A DNA stretch of 44,331 bases from Nanobdellota archaeon (lineage in GTDB: Archaea; Nanobdellota; Nanobdellia; Woesearchaeales; UBA583): NCBI GenBank assembly GCA_022565615.1, contig JAIUMM010000011.1, positions 1 to 44,331 on the forward strand, given 5' to 3'. Of this stretch, positions 25,704 to 33,700 are shown one piece after another. The notes under the pieces are model-generated. The model searched no databases and was not told where the DNA came from. It worked only from the letters and a program-made list of their open reading frames with translations. Numbering within the stretch: position 1 is the stretch's first letter; the number at the start of each line of letters is the position of its first letter. The translations under genes were made by a program, and so were the position numbers.

Positions 25704-26762
25704 TTATAATAATTCTTCTAAGATTCTTCTAGTGGATGAGATTATTTTTTCATCTCTAGGTCTTAAATCAGGTTTAAACTCTTCTCCTGTTAAGTGTTGG
25801 AGTCCTTGAATATATCTCACTGCAATCTCAACTTGTTGCTCAGGAGAATACATATGAGTATTAGGATTTTTTACCAAATCTCTTGCAAATTCTTTTGAAA
25901 ATGAAATAGGGTTGCCTTTATCATCAATAGCAATTTTTCCAGTTAGTGAATCTAGTTTCCAATATCTTGATGAATCCATAGTATATAATTCATCTGCTGA
26001 TAGAATTCTACCATCTTTTGTTTTTCCATGTTCAGTTTTAGTATCAACTAAAACTAAACCTCTAGAATTTAAATACTTTTGAACTGCATTAAATCCAGCT
26101 TGAGATTCTCCTTTTAATCTATCCCACTGACCTTGAGATATAATTCCCATCTTAATTAATTTTTTTGGGTCTAAGGTTCTATCTATTGTTTCTTTTGTTG
26201 ATGGAGAAAATAATATTTTTTCAAGTTCACAATTTGGACTTAAAGAAGCAGTTCTAAATTTTTGTCCTGCATATGTAAATGTTTTAAAACTTTTATTTTT
26301 AGCTCTCTCCCATGCTTTGTATAGAGAAGTATTAGTGGATGTTACAGCCATATATTGTCTCATAACATTTTCAAGTTGCAATAATTCTAAATCTTCTGCT
26401 GCAATTACTGTAGAAGTAGGTTCAAGTCCTTCAATATCAAATTGGGAAGTTCCAATATATGGTCTAACAATTCCTCTCATTAAATCATGATTAATTGCTA
26501 ATACTTGATCTTTAAATGGAATTTCTCCTCTATTTCTATCATGTGTTGAAATTTTAAGATTTCTATACATTAAACGAATTGGAACTCCTTTAGAAGTTAT
26601 AAGCTTATCTCCTGTAATTGATGTTGTAACTTTACCTTCATGAATTCTACAATTTTTTAATTCAGGAATTTCCCCGTTCTCAATTAATTCAGGAACGCTC
26701 TTACCCACATTAACTTGAGAATTTTCTCTAATTAAAGTTCTAATATCATTTTCATTTAACAT
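25704..26762 (-). CDS. purC: Phosphoribosylaminoimidazole-succinocarboxamide synthase (SAICAR synthetase)-like
   Basis: Purine biosynthesis ligase joining CAIR and aspartate with ATP. The 352-aa length is in the range of the longer SAICAR synthetases. Diagnostic block: LVLVDTKTEHGKTKDGRILSADEL then YTMDSSRYWK, matching the family's VDTK-x-E-x-G ... ADE-x-x-T-x-DSSR-[YF]-W signature, preceded by FSPSTKE and followed by SKEFARD. The N-terminal ATP-grasp part contains HDRNRGEIPFKDQ, reminiscent of the SD-R-x-x-x-x-P-x-K region. No other pur gene is in the window. A lone purC is unusual, as reduced archaea often lack the pathway. Confidence 0.8.
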   Translation of the reverse strand: MLNENDIRTLIRENSQVNVGKSVPELIENGEIPELKNCRIHEGKVTTSITGDKLITSKGVPIRLMYRNLKISTHDRNRGEIPFKDQVLAINHDLMRGIVRPYIGTSQFDIEGLEPTSTVIAAEDLELLQLENVMRQYMAVTSTNTSLYKAWERAKNKSFKTFTYAGQKFRTASLSPNCELEKILFSPSTKETIDRTLDPKKLIKMGIISQGQWDRLKGESQAGFNAVQKYLNSRGLVLVDTKTEHGKTKDGRILSADELYTMDSSRYWKLDSLTGKIAIDDKGNPISFSKEFARDLVKNPNTHMYSPEQQVEIAVRYIQGLQHLTGEEFKPDLRPRDEKIISSTRRILEELL

Positions 26763-26857
26763 AAAATAAGTCTTAATTTAAAGTTTATATATTTTACTAT
26801 TTTAGAATAACAACAGATAACTAGTAACTAACTAAAAAATAAATTGAAAAAATTATT

Positions 26858-27097
26858 TTATAAATGCTCTTTTGCTTCTTCCATTAATTTTTGTAAATCT
26901 TCAACTTCTTCTTTTCTAAGTCTTCCAAGTTTACCCCATCTCCATTCACCTGAGTTCATATCTAAATTTTCTTTAGAAATTTGAAGTTTTTTTTCTCCTT
27001 CATTATAACTCATAATACTTACAATTAATTTTGAAGTTTCATACTCTTTTTGTGTAGAGAAAATCTCTTTATCTAAGCTTTTATCAAATCCAGCCAT
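26858..27097 (-). CDS. Small conserved protein (79 aa)
   Basis: Soluble protein with a strand-rich middle (ETSKLIVSIMSYNEGEKKLQISKENLD), a basic/aromatic turn (GEWRWGKLGRL) and a C-terminal amphipathic helix (EEVEDLQKLMEEAKEHL). No family name is known to me; it reads like a real folded domain rather than a chance frame. It lies between purC and tRNA-Val, 95 nt upstream of purC on the same strand. Confidence 0.6.
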   Translation of the reverse strand: MAGFDKSLDKEIFSTQKEYETSKLIVSIMSYNEGEKKLQISKENLDMNSGEWRWGKLGRLRKEEVEDLQKLMEEAKEHL

Positions 27098-27220
27098 ACT
27101 TAATTATATTAAGGTTCTTTTTTAAATTTAATTGACTAAATAAATAGAATTTTAGAAATTGCGAAATAATATATACTATAGTTGAATTAATTTTATTTAG
27201 AATTAACAAATAATAAGGAG

Positions 27221-27295
27221 TGGTCCTGCCCAGATTCGAACTGGGGACCTTCGGTTTGTAAGACCAACGTCATAGACCAACTAGACCACAGGACC
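27221..27295 (-). tRNA. tRNA-Val (UAC anticodon)
   Basis: Cloverleaf on the minus strand. The acceptor stem is GGTCCTG/CAGGACC (7 bp); the D-arm contains AGTTGG; the anticodon stem TTGGT/ACCGA closes a 7-nt loop CTTACAA with anticodon TAC; the T-arm is CCCAG-TTCGAAT-CTGGG; the discriminator is A. No intron and no encoded CCA. A TATA-like TTTATAAA at 27331-27338 lies about 36 nt upstream of its 5' end. Confidence 0.95.
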
Positions 27296-27313
27296 GTCAC
27301 ACTCCAATAAGTT

Positions 27314-27341
27314 AAAAAAACTTTATTGAGTTTATAAAGTT
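27314..27341 (-). terminator. Stem-loop plus T-run after rps8e
   Basis: On the minus strand, 14 nt after the S8e stop: 8-bp perfect stem AACTTTAT/ATAAAGTT with a 7-nt loop, followed directly by seven T. It looks like an intrinsic terminator. The same stretch contains the likely TATA element of tRNA-Val. Confidence 0.55.
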
Positions 27342-27354
27342 TTCTTTTTTAAAT

Positions 27355-27729
27355 TTAATTGTGAAAAACACCGAATAAAACTCCGCTTTGTCCAGGTCTT
27401 GATGTAATTTTAACATCTCCTTTTTCAGTTTTCACAATAGCACCTTTTGTAATAACATTACGCCGAGTATAATGAATATTTGCAGGATTAGTAGCTACTG
27501 CATTAATTGCAAGTTTAGTAGTTTTACCTTTCTCATTTACACATACAAATTCAGTTTTAAGAAGAGATTGTTTAACATTTCCTCCTTTAACTCTTTTAAC
27601 TTTAACTCTTTCTTTTCCAATTAATGTAAGTGTTGGAGTACCTGCTAATTCACCAAGTCTTTTTTTTCTTACATCTTTGTATCTTTTTCCACTTACAGTT
27701 CTTCTTGATCTAAATTGTGATTTTGCCAT
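27355..27729 (-). CDS. rps8e: 30S ribosomal protein S8e
   Basis: Archaeal/eukaryotic-specific small-subunit protein, 124 aa, full length. It opens with QFRSRRTVSGKRYKDVRKKRLGELAG and ends with ITSRPGQSGVLFGVFHN; both blocks are typical of S8e. It begins 7 nt after the L15e stop, so the two are one operon. AAGGAGG, formed by the last L15e codons, lies 16 nt before the ATG, rather far for a standard Shine-Dalgarno site. It is followed by a stem-loop with a T-run. Confidence 0.97.
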   Translation of the reverse strand: MAKSQFRSRRTVSGKRYKDVRKKRLGELAGTPTLTLIGKERVKVKRVKGGNVKQSLLKTEFVCVNEKGKTTKLAINAVATNPANIHYTRRNVITKGAIVKTEKGDVKITSRPGQSGVLFGVFHN

Positions 27730-27736
27730 TTTTTAA

Positions 27737-28315
27737 TTATCTCAACCTCCTTCCATGAGCTCTTACACCAGGTCTTACTTTTTCAGCTCCTAATCCTTTA
27801 CTTCTAAGACCTCTTGATCTCTTACCTGCTGAAGTTAATCCTCTATGTACTCTTCTTGTATGCTTATTTGATACAATCCAATTAATAGTCTCATCATTCA
27901 CAATTTGTGGATGATATACATCAACTAAAATTACTTCATGCCAAATTGATTTTTCATCTTGTCCAACCCAATATGAGTTTAAAACTTCTAAATTAGGGAA
28001 CTTTTTTTGAACTCTCTCTTCTGCAATCCATTGATAATTTTTAGATTGTGCAATTCTTGTAGTTAAATTTCCACCATCTCTTCCTCTTTTAATAGTAGCA
28101 TTATTTTTACCACCTCTTTTAACTCTCACTCTTGCAATAACAAATCCTTGCTTTGCTCTATAACCTAATCTTCTAGCTCTATCAATTCTAGTCGGATGTT
28201 CAACTCTCTCAATTGAGTGTTGTCTTCTCCATTCTACTAATCTAGTTCTATAAGATTCTTTTAAATTTTCTCTTGGTTGTTGCCACAACGCTTGAACATA
28301 TTTTTGATATCCCAT
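27737..28315 (-). CDS. rpl15e: 50S ribosomal protein L15e
   Basis: Archaeal/eukaryotic large-subunit protein, 192 aa. Typical blocks: MGYQKYVQALWQQP, ARRLGYRAKQGFVIARVRVKRGGK, YHEVILVDVYHP-like (here WHEVILVDVYHPQI) and GLTSAGKRSRGLRSKGLGAEKVRPGVRAHGRR at the C-terminus. The start at 28315 gives the conserved MGYQKYVQ N-terminus. The same start sequence (AAAAATGGGATATCAA) occurs twice more upstream at 28371 and 28432, each opening a short frame beginning MGYQ. There is no clear Shine-Dalgarno site before any of the three. Confidence 0.97.
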   Translation of the reverse strand: MGYQKYVQALWQQPRENLKESYRTRLVEWRRQHSIERVEHPTRIDRARRLGYRAKQGFVIARVRVKRGGKNNATIKRGRDGGNLTTRIAQSKNYQWIAEERVQKKFPNLEVLNSYWVGQDEKSIWHEVILVDVYHPQIVNDETINWIVSNKHTRRVHRGLTSAGKRSRGLRSKGLGAEKVRPGVRAHGRRLR

Positions 28316-28371
28316 TTTTTAATTCTTTGCAAAAAGGGGGAATAAAAATCAGTGATTTTTTGATATCCCAT
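28261..28371 (-). other. Upstream ORF 1 of rpl15e (duplicated start, 36 aa)
   Basis: Second copy of the L15e initiation sequence, 56 nt upstream of the true ATG and in a different frame. It reads MGYQKITDFYSPFLQRIKKW and then runs through the true start region, ending 55 nt inside rpl15e. Immediately after its fourth codon lies a 17-nt palindrome with 8-bp arms (28344-28360). It is a visible duplication; whether it is translated is unknown. Confidence 0.5.
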
Positions 28372-28378
28372 TTTTATG

Positions 28379-28432
28379 CTATGTATAAAATGGAATTCCA
28401 AGAATCTTCAAAGAAGATTGTTGATATCCCAT
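28379..28432 (-). other. Upstream ORF 2 of rpl15e (duplicated start, 17 aa)
   Basis: Third copy of the L15e start, 117 nt upstream of the true ATG. It reads MGYQQSSLKILGIPFYT then TAG. A 7-bp stem-loop (AATCTTC/GAAGATT, 28403-28419) directly follows MGYQ. The preceding TTAAAAA and CCTTTTT stretches also match the sequence before the true start, so the repeat spans about 35 nt. Confidence 0.5.
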
Positions 28433-28452
28433 TTTTTAATTTTTCATAAAAA

Positions 28453-28474
28453 GGAGTTGAAGAAATTCAACTCT
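28453..28474 (-). other. Stem-loop in the rpl15e leader
   Basis: Inverted repeat with AGTTGAA/TTCAACT arms (seven perfect pairs, extendable to nine with one G-T pair) and a 4-nt loop, located 21 nt upstream of the third copy of the rpl15e start. A leader element or another relic of the start duplication. Role unknown. Confidence 0.4.
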
Positions 28475-28573
28475 TCTTATTTTTATTATTTTATCTTTAA
28501 TGATAAAAAGATTAAACTTTCAATTTTACAAAGTTTAATTAGTAATATTCTTTCGAAAAATTACTGCAAAATC

Positions 28574-28624
28574 GCTTAACTCCCGCATCAACATTATGTA
28601 TCATCGCCAAAATTATGATTAAGC
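28574..28624 (-). ncRNA. Candidate structured leader or small RNA upstream of rpl15e
   Basis: A 51-nt island clearly richer in G+C than its surroundings, bounded by a perfect 6-bp inverted repeat (GCTTAA/TTAAGC). On the minus strand a consensus TATA element (28648-28659) would start transcription near 28626, right at the 5' arm. C/D-box motifs were searched by eye and not found. It may be the 5' end of a long L15e leader (about 310 nt) or a separate small RNA. A short frame beginning MIHNVDAG also starts here. Confidence 0.25.
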
Positions 28625-28647
28625 TATAAAAAATAAATAAAAGTTAG

Positions 28648-28659
28648 TTTATAAATATT
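28648..28659 (-). promoter_or_regulatory. TATA box upstream of the rpl15e leader
   Basis: Minus-strand AATATTTATAAA, the best TATA match in the 538-nt space before rpl15e. The predicted start near 28626 gives rpl15e a long leader, unlike the leaderless pattern of most genes here. Confidence 0.45.
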
Positions 28660-28709
28660 TACTCTTAAAATTATTTTTCAAATAAATTTAATTAAATCAA
28701 ATTTAAAAA

Positions 28710-28853
28710 TTACTTTTTAAAATTACTTGCATGTTCTCTTACTTCTCCAATTAATTTAGCCATTTCAATTACACCATGAACAATAGCTTCTTCAGTTGCT
28801 TCAGGTTTAATATATGTATCATATACTTTAGTTAAAAAAGTTGTAAATGGTGT
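28710..28853 (-). pseudogene. In-frame continuation of the upstream gene after a stop codon
   Basis: Directly after the TAA (28854-28856) of the conserved gene, the same frame stays open for 47 codons: TPFTTFLTKVYDTYIKPEAT, then EEAIVHGVIEMAKLIGEVRE and HASNFKK, then TAA at 28710. The segment is protein-like and helical. It is best read as the severed C-terminal part of one protein of about 163 residues. There is no start codon suitable for independent expression near its beginning. Confidence 0.6.
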
Positions 28854-29201
28854 TTATTTTTTTTCATGAAGAAGAGAAAATTTTTTGAAAAAAGTATTTG
28901 CATGAAGTTCAAGAGTTCCATTCACTTTATTAGTTTTAGGATCTACAATAGTTCCTCCCATATTAATACTAAATGCCATAAGAACATGGTACCTTAGATT
29001 ATATTCCAATGCACCTTGAAGGTGCGTAAAAATTTTAATTTTTCCACCCATTGTAGTCATTTCAACTTCATTTTCATCTACATCATATTGTTTCTTATCT
29101 AAATATGTTTTAACATGTTCATATAATTCCAGAGGATAAAATTCTCCCTTAAATGAATATTTACGAGAAGTCACAGATTTCCATTTAGGTTCATGTCCCA
29201 T
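28854..29201 (-). CDS. Conserved protein, apparently truncated by an in-frame TAA (115 aa)
   Basis: Reads MGHEPKWKSVTSRKYSFKGE at the start and has a mixed strand/helix pattern (GGKIKIFTHLQGALEYNLRYHVLMAFSINMGG). I recall similar uncharacterised proteins from DPANN archaea, but give no name. The frame ends at TAA after a run of eight A (HEKK), yet continues open for 47 codons beyond the stop without a frame change. Options are a recent nonsense mutation, readthrough, or a sequence error. The gene is single, between GAPDH and the ribosomal genes. Confidence 0.65.
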   Translation of the reverse strand: MGHEPKWKSVTSRKYSFKGEFYPLELYEHVKTYLDKKQYDVDENEVEMTTMGGKIKIFTHLQGALEYNLRYHVLMAFSINMGGTIVDPKTNKVNGTLELHANTFFKKFSLLHEKK

Positions 29202-29280
29202 TTTAATTAAAGTATATATTTATTATTAATAAAGTATTGTATAAAAATATTTGATTTAAGTTATAATATATAAGAAAAAT

Positions 29281-30330
29281 TTAATTTCTCCCCATAATTT
29301 GCATAACTTCAACCATCCTATTTGAAAAACCCCATTCATTATCATACCATACAACTAATTTCACTAAATTTCCATTAACGACAGTTGTAAGCTTTGAATC
29401 AACAATACCTGAGTGTGGATTTTGAACAATATCACTTGATACTAAATCATCTTCACTATATTCAAGAACTCCTGCAAGTTCAGTTGAGGAGATATGTTTA
29501 ATAAAATCATTAAGCTCATTTGTAGTTACATTTTGATTTAACTCAATATTTAAATCAGTAACACTTCCAGTAGGGGTTGGAACTCTATATGCTACTCCAT
29601 GTAATTTTCCTTCCAATTCAGGAATTAATTTAACTACAGCTTTTGCAGCACCAGTTGTTGTAGGTACAATATTAAAAGGAGCAGCCCTTCCTCTTCTAAA
29701 ATCATTATGTGCTGCATCTAAAATTCTCTGATCTCCAGTTATACTATGAACTGTTGAGAACATTCCTTGTTTCACACCATATTTTTTATGAATTGCATAC
29801 AATAATGCACTCATTGAATTCGTAGTACATGAACCATTTGATACAACGTCTTGTCCATGATACTCATAATCATTTACTCCTCTTACAAAATAAAAACAAT
29901 CTCCTTTACCTGGTGCTGAAATTAGCACTTTTTTAGCTCCTCTTTCAATATGAATTCTTGCTTTTTCAACATCACTAAAAATTCCAGTACACTCAGCTAC
30001 TACATCAATATCATGTTCACCCCAAGGCAATTCATGAATATCTCTTTGAGAAATCACTTTAACTCTTTTATCTCCAATAACTAAATAATCATCTTGAATT
30101 TCAACTCTATGAGGAAATCTTCCTTGTGAAGTATCATGCTCTAAAAAGTATTTAGCCCCTTCAATTCCTCCTACATCATTAATAGCTACAAATTCAACAT
30201 TTGGATTTTCAAATCCTGCTCTAAAAATCATTCTCCCAATTCTTCCAAATCCATTAATAGCAATTCTCACTTTAGAATTACTATGTGTATGAATCTCTTT
30301 TTTAATATCTTGCATCATTTCTTCACTCAT
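29281..30330 (-). CDS. gap: Type I (bacterial/eukaryotic-type) glyceraldehyde-3-phosphate dehydrogenase
   Basis: Phosphorylating GAPDH of glycolysis/gluconeogenesis, 349 aa. Motifs: INGFGRIGR (26-34, NAD-binding Rossmann), active-site SNGSCTTN with the nucleophilic Cys, HSITGDQRILDAAH with the general-base His-region, and RGRAAPFNIVPTTTGAAKAV. The C-terminus ends WYDNEWGFSNRMVEVMQIM. A 20-residue hydrophilic extension precedes the Rossmann motif. SNGSC instead of the common SNASC occurs in GapB-type enzymes. Most archaea use the unrelated-length class II enzyme, so this gene probably came from bacteria. It is monocistronic. Confidence 0.95.
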   Translation of the reverse strand: MSEEMMQDIKKEIHTHSNSKVRIAINGFGRIGRMIFRAGFENPNVEFVAINDVGGIEGAKYFLEHDTSQGRFPHRVEIQDDYLVIGDKRVKVISQRDIHELPWGEHDIDVVAECTGIFSDVEKARIHIERGAKKVLISAPGKGDCFYFVRGVNDYEYHGQDVVSNGSCTTNSMSALLYAIHKKYGVKQGMFSTVHSITGDQRILDAAHNDFRRGRAAPFNIVPTTTGAAKAVVKLIPELEGKLHGVAYRVPTPTGSVTDLNIELNQNVTTNELNDFIKHISSTELAGVLEYSEDDLVSSDIVQNPHSGIVDSKLTTVVNGNLVKLVVWYDNEWGFSNRMVEVMQIMGRN

Positions 30331-30410
30331 ATATATAATTCAAAATTAATTAATATATTTAGATTTGTAATTATTCAATAATGAGTATTAAAAAAGGATA
30401 AAGCTAACTT

Positions 30411-30683
30411 TCACAAAAATAAAATGAGATAAATAATTATTCCTATTGAAAATCCATGAAATAGTGAAGTAACTAATAAATCAATTATTGAGTAGCTCTC
30501 AAGTTCTTTTAATTTTAAAATATATTTTTCAAATAAATAAAATAAAAATATTCCAATAAAAGGAATAATTCCAATAAATATTCCGCCTAAAATAATACTA
30601 AATAAAGTTACAAATAAAATTAATAAAAATACTCTAAATCTAAATAAAATAGGTTTTATATCTTTTGTGTGAATTTTTAACAT
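30411..30683 (-). CDS. Small membrane protein (90 aa)
   Basis: Start chosen at the ATG at 30683 (MLKIHTKDIKPILFRFRVFL), because the longer frame to 30749 would run into the smc gene. Two or three hydrophobic helices: about residues 17-35, 36-50 and 68-88. The loop FEKYILKLKELES is charged. It starts 31 nt after the smc stop and may be co-transcribed with it. No family recognised. Confidence 0.5.
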   Translation of the reverse strand: MLKIHTKDIKPILFRFRVFLLILFVTLFSIILGGIFIGIIPFIGIFLFYLFEKYILKLKELESYSIIDLLVTSLFHGFSIGIIIYLILFL

Positions 30684-30714
30684 TTTTTTATTGGGAAGTA
30701 AAAATGTCAAAAAG

Positions 30715-33700
30715 CTACGCTTCTTCACTATCAACATATCCTGCAACATTATCTAAATCTAATGTTACAACTCCACTTACTTTATTACTATCCATTGTTA
30801 CTCCATAAATGAATTGAGAGGATTGAATTAAATATTCACTATGACTTACAACGATATATTGAGCCTTTGAAGCATTAGTACTAATCAATTTACCTAATTT
30901 TTCTGAGTTCATAATATCAAGTGCTGCATCAATTTCATCAAAAATGTAAAAATTAGCAGGATTGAATTCTTGAACTGCAAAAATAAATGCAACTGCCGTA
31001 ATTGTTTTTTCTCCTCCACTTAATGATTTAATATCTAAATAATTCTTCTTAGAGAGCCTCACTTTAATCTCAACACCTGAACTAAATATATCTTTTTCAT
31101 TTTCAAGCAATAATTCTGCTTCTCCTTTTGTAGATAATTGTGAGTATACTTGAGCAAATTTATCTTTAAGTACTGTAAATGTTTGCATAAATTTAAGCCT
31201 TTTTTTTTCATCCATTTGACTAATAAAGTTCATAATATCATCTTTTTCAACATTCAATTTTTCTCTTCTCTCAAGAAGTGAATCAAACTCTTCTTTAATT
31301 TGGTCATAAATTGCAACAGCTTTTAGATTAATTGAACCAAAACTACTAAGTTTACTTTTTAATGAATTAACATCTGTTTGAAGAGCTTTTAAATTTTCAA
31401 TTGTTGGAAGAACTTTATCAATAAACTCTAAAAATTCTTCAAATGTAGTTGCATGTTCATGTTCTACAAAATCAGCTTGAATTTCACTCTTTAACATATC
31501 TTCTTCTTCTTTATATATTTTATCAGCTCCCTTATACTCTTCTAAATTATAAAGAATTCTATTGAGAACCTCTTTAAATTTTTCAAATTTCTCATACTCG
31601 TTTGTATATCTCTTTTCTTGATATACTCTTTTCTCTTTAAGTTCATTTCTTTTAGTAATAATTCCTTCATATTCTTTTGAGAGTTCATTTTCTTTTGCTT
31701 TTAAAATTTTAAACTCTTTTTCTTTTCCACTAATAGTTTCTTTAATTTGAGAAATTTGTTCTTCAAGTCTTGATTTAGCTTCTTTTGAATCTACAATAAT
31801 TTTGTTTGAATTTTTAATTTCGGGTTCTAATACATTATTAATTTGAATGTTATAACTCCCAATTTCTTGACTTACTTTAAATATCTCATTTTGAAGTTGT
31901 TCTTTTTCTTCTTCAAGAGAATTTAATTCTTTAAACTGAGAATTTTGAGAACTAGCACTTCCTCTTAAACTTCTTTTTTTATCTTCTAATGTTTGAAGAG
32001 ATGCATTTAATTCATTTAAATCTCTATCAATTTTTTTAAGTTGAGAATTAATAATTTCTCTATCTCCTGCAATTTGTTCATATTCACGTTTTAAAGATTC
32101 ATTTGAGCTAGAATCAATTGAGAGTATCTTCTCAATTTTTCCAATTTCACCCTCTAAATTTGCTTTTTCTTCTCTAAGAGTATAAATTTTCTCTTCACTT
32201 TCATCTCTAAACCGCTTCACTTCTTGAAGTGATTGCTCAACAATAGAACTTCTTTTAATAATATTATCTAACTCTTCTCTTGTTTTTTGATCATTAAATC
32301 CTCCTCCTGATTGTTTTTGAGATCTAAATCCTCCACTCATAGCACCAGTTTTTGCAACAATATCTCCATCAAGAGTAACCATTTTATATACACCAATTCC
32401 AATACTTTTAGCACTTTCAATTCTATCAATTACAACAGTATCTGTGAAAATTAACTCAAAGACTTGTTTGTATTGAGGAGAAAATTCAATTAAATTAAGA
32501 GCATAATCAACAACACCTTTTTTAGTTAATACACTTTTATCTAAATTAACTCCTCCTCTTAATTTATTAAGAGGGAAAAATGTAATAGTTCCAACTCTTT
32601 TTTCTTTTAAATAATTAATATATGTTGTAGCAGTTGAATCATCTTTAACTACAATATTACTCAATGACCTTCCTGCAATAGTCTCAAGAGCTTTTGAATA
32701 TTTAGAGTCTACAGTTGCAAGTTCACTTACAGTTCCAATAATATTAGAATCTTTACTTTTAAATTTTAAAATTTCTTCAACTGCTCTATTTGAACTAATA
32801 TGAGCCATATTTTGTTGAATTTTTGCATTTAATTTATGTTCTTGTTCTCTGAGTCTCTCAACTTCTTGTCTTAAATTTCCCCATCTTGCACTATGCTCAC
32901 TATTTTGATTAGCAGTTTTTGAAATTTCAATAATTAATGTTTTAAGTCTTGTTCTCATACTCTCAAGAGCTTGAATTTGATCTTTATTATCATGTAATTT
33001 TTGTTGCTCATTACTCATTTGTGATTCAATATACTCAATTTTCGTATTAACTCTTTCAATTTGAACTAATAATTCTTGTTTATTACTCTCTTTTAAGTGT
33101 TTTTTCTCTCTTAATTCATCAATTTCTGCCTCAATTTTTTCAAGTTCTTTTGAATCATCTCCCCCTACTTTAGTTCTAATTGTATTAATTTGAGTTTGAA
33201 TCTCTTTGAGTCTTTTTTCAAATGAGGATTTTTTAGAATCTAATTGTTTTTGCTCATTTTTTAAGTTTGAAATTTTCTGTTGTGATGATTTAATTGATTC
33301 TTCAAGTCCTTTAATTCTTAAATTTACTTCATCTCGTTGTTTTTGTAAATCAGAAGTTCTTTCTTGAGAATTTTTAATTTCAGCTTCAATTCTAGTAATT
33401 GAATTTGTAACATTTAAAAAATCTCCATGAGATGTAATTTCAATAGTCTTTTCAATTTGCTCAAGTTCACTATCAATTTCACTAATTTTGTTTTGAAAAA
33501 TAGATAACTTTTCTTGTTGTTCTCTTACAACTTCTTCTTGTTTAATTTTTTCATCTTCTTTTTGTTCAATCATCACAAGATTTTTTTTAATTCTAGATTT
33601 TAAAAGTAATAATGATTTTTCTTGAAGTTGAGATTTAGTGGTATAAAAAGCTTGCGCATTTTCTTTTTCAGATTTTAATTCTTTTAAGTATTTAGTTTTT

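Noticed and set aside
27221-27295. Intron in tRNA-Val as a substrate for the nearby EndA
   Set aside because: The anticodon arm folds with a standard 7-nt loop and no insertion.
28574-28624. C/D-box small RNA
   Set aside because: Only weak C-box-like matches and no CTGA D box at the needed positions on either strand.
28710-29201. Alternative genetic code with reassigned TAA
   Set aside because: Most genes in the window end normally at TAA and show no other internal in-frame TAA.
30684-30749. Longer N-terminus for the small membrane protein downstream of smc
   Set aside because: It would overlap the smc coding end by 35 nt; the ATG at 30683 gives a compact membrane protein.
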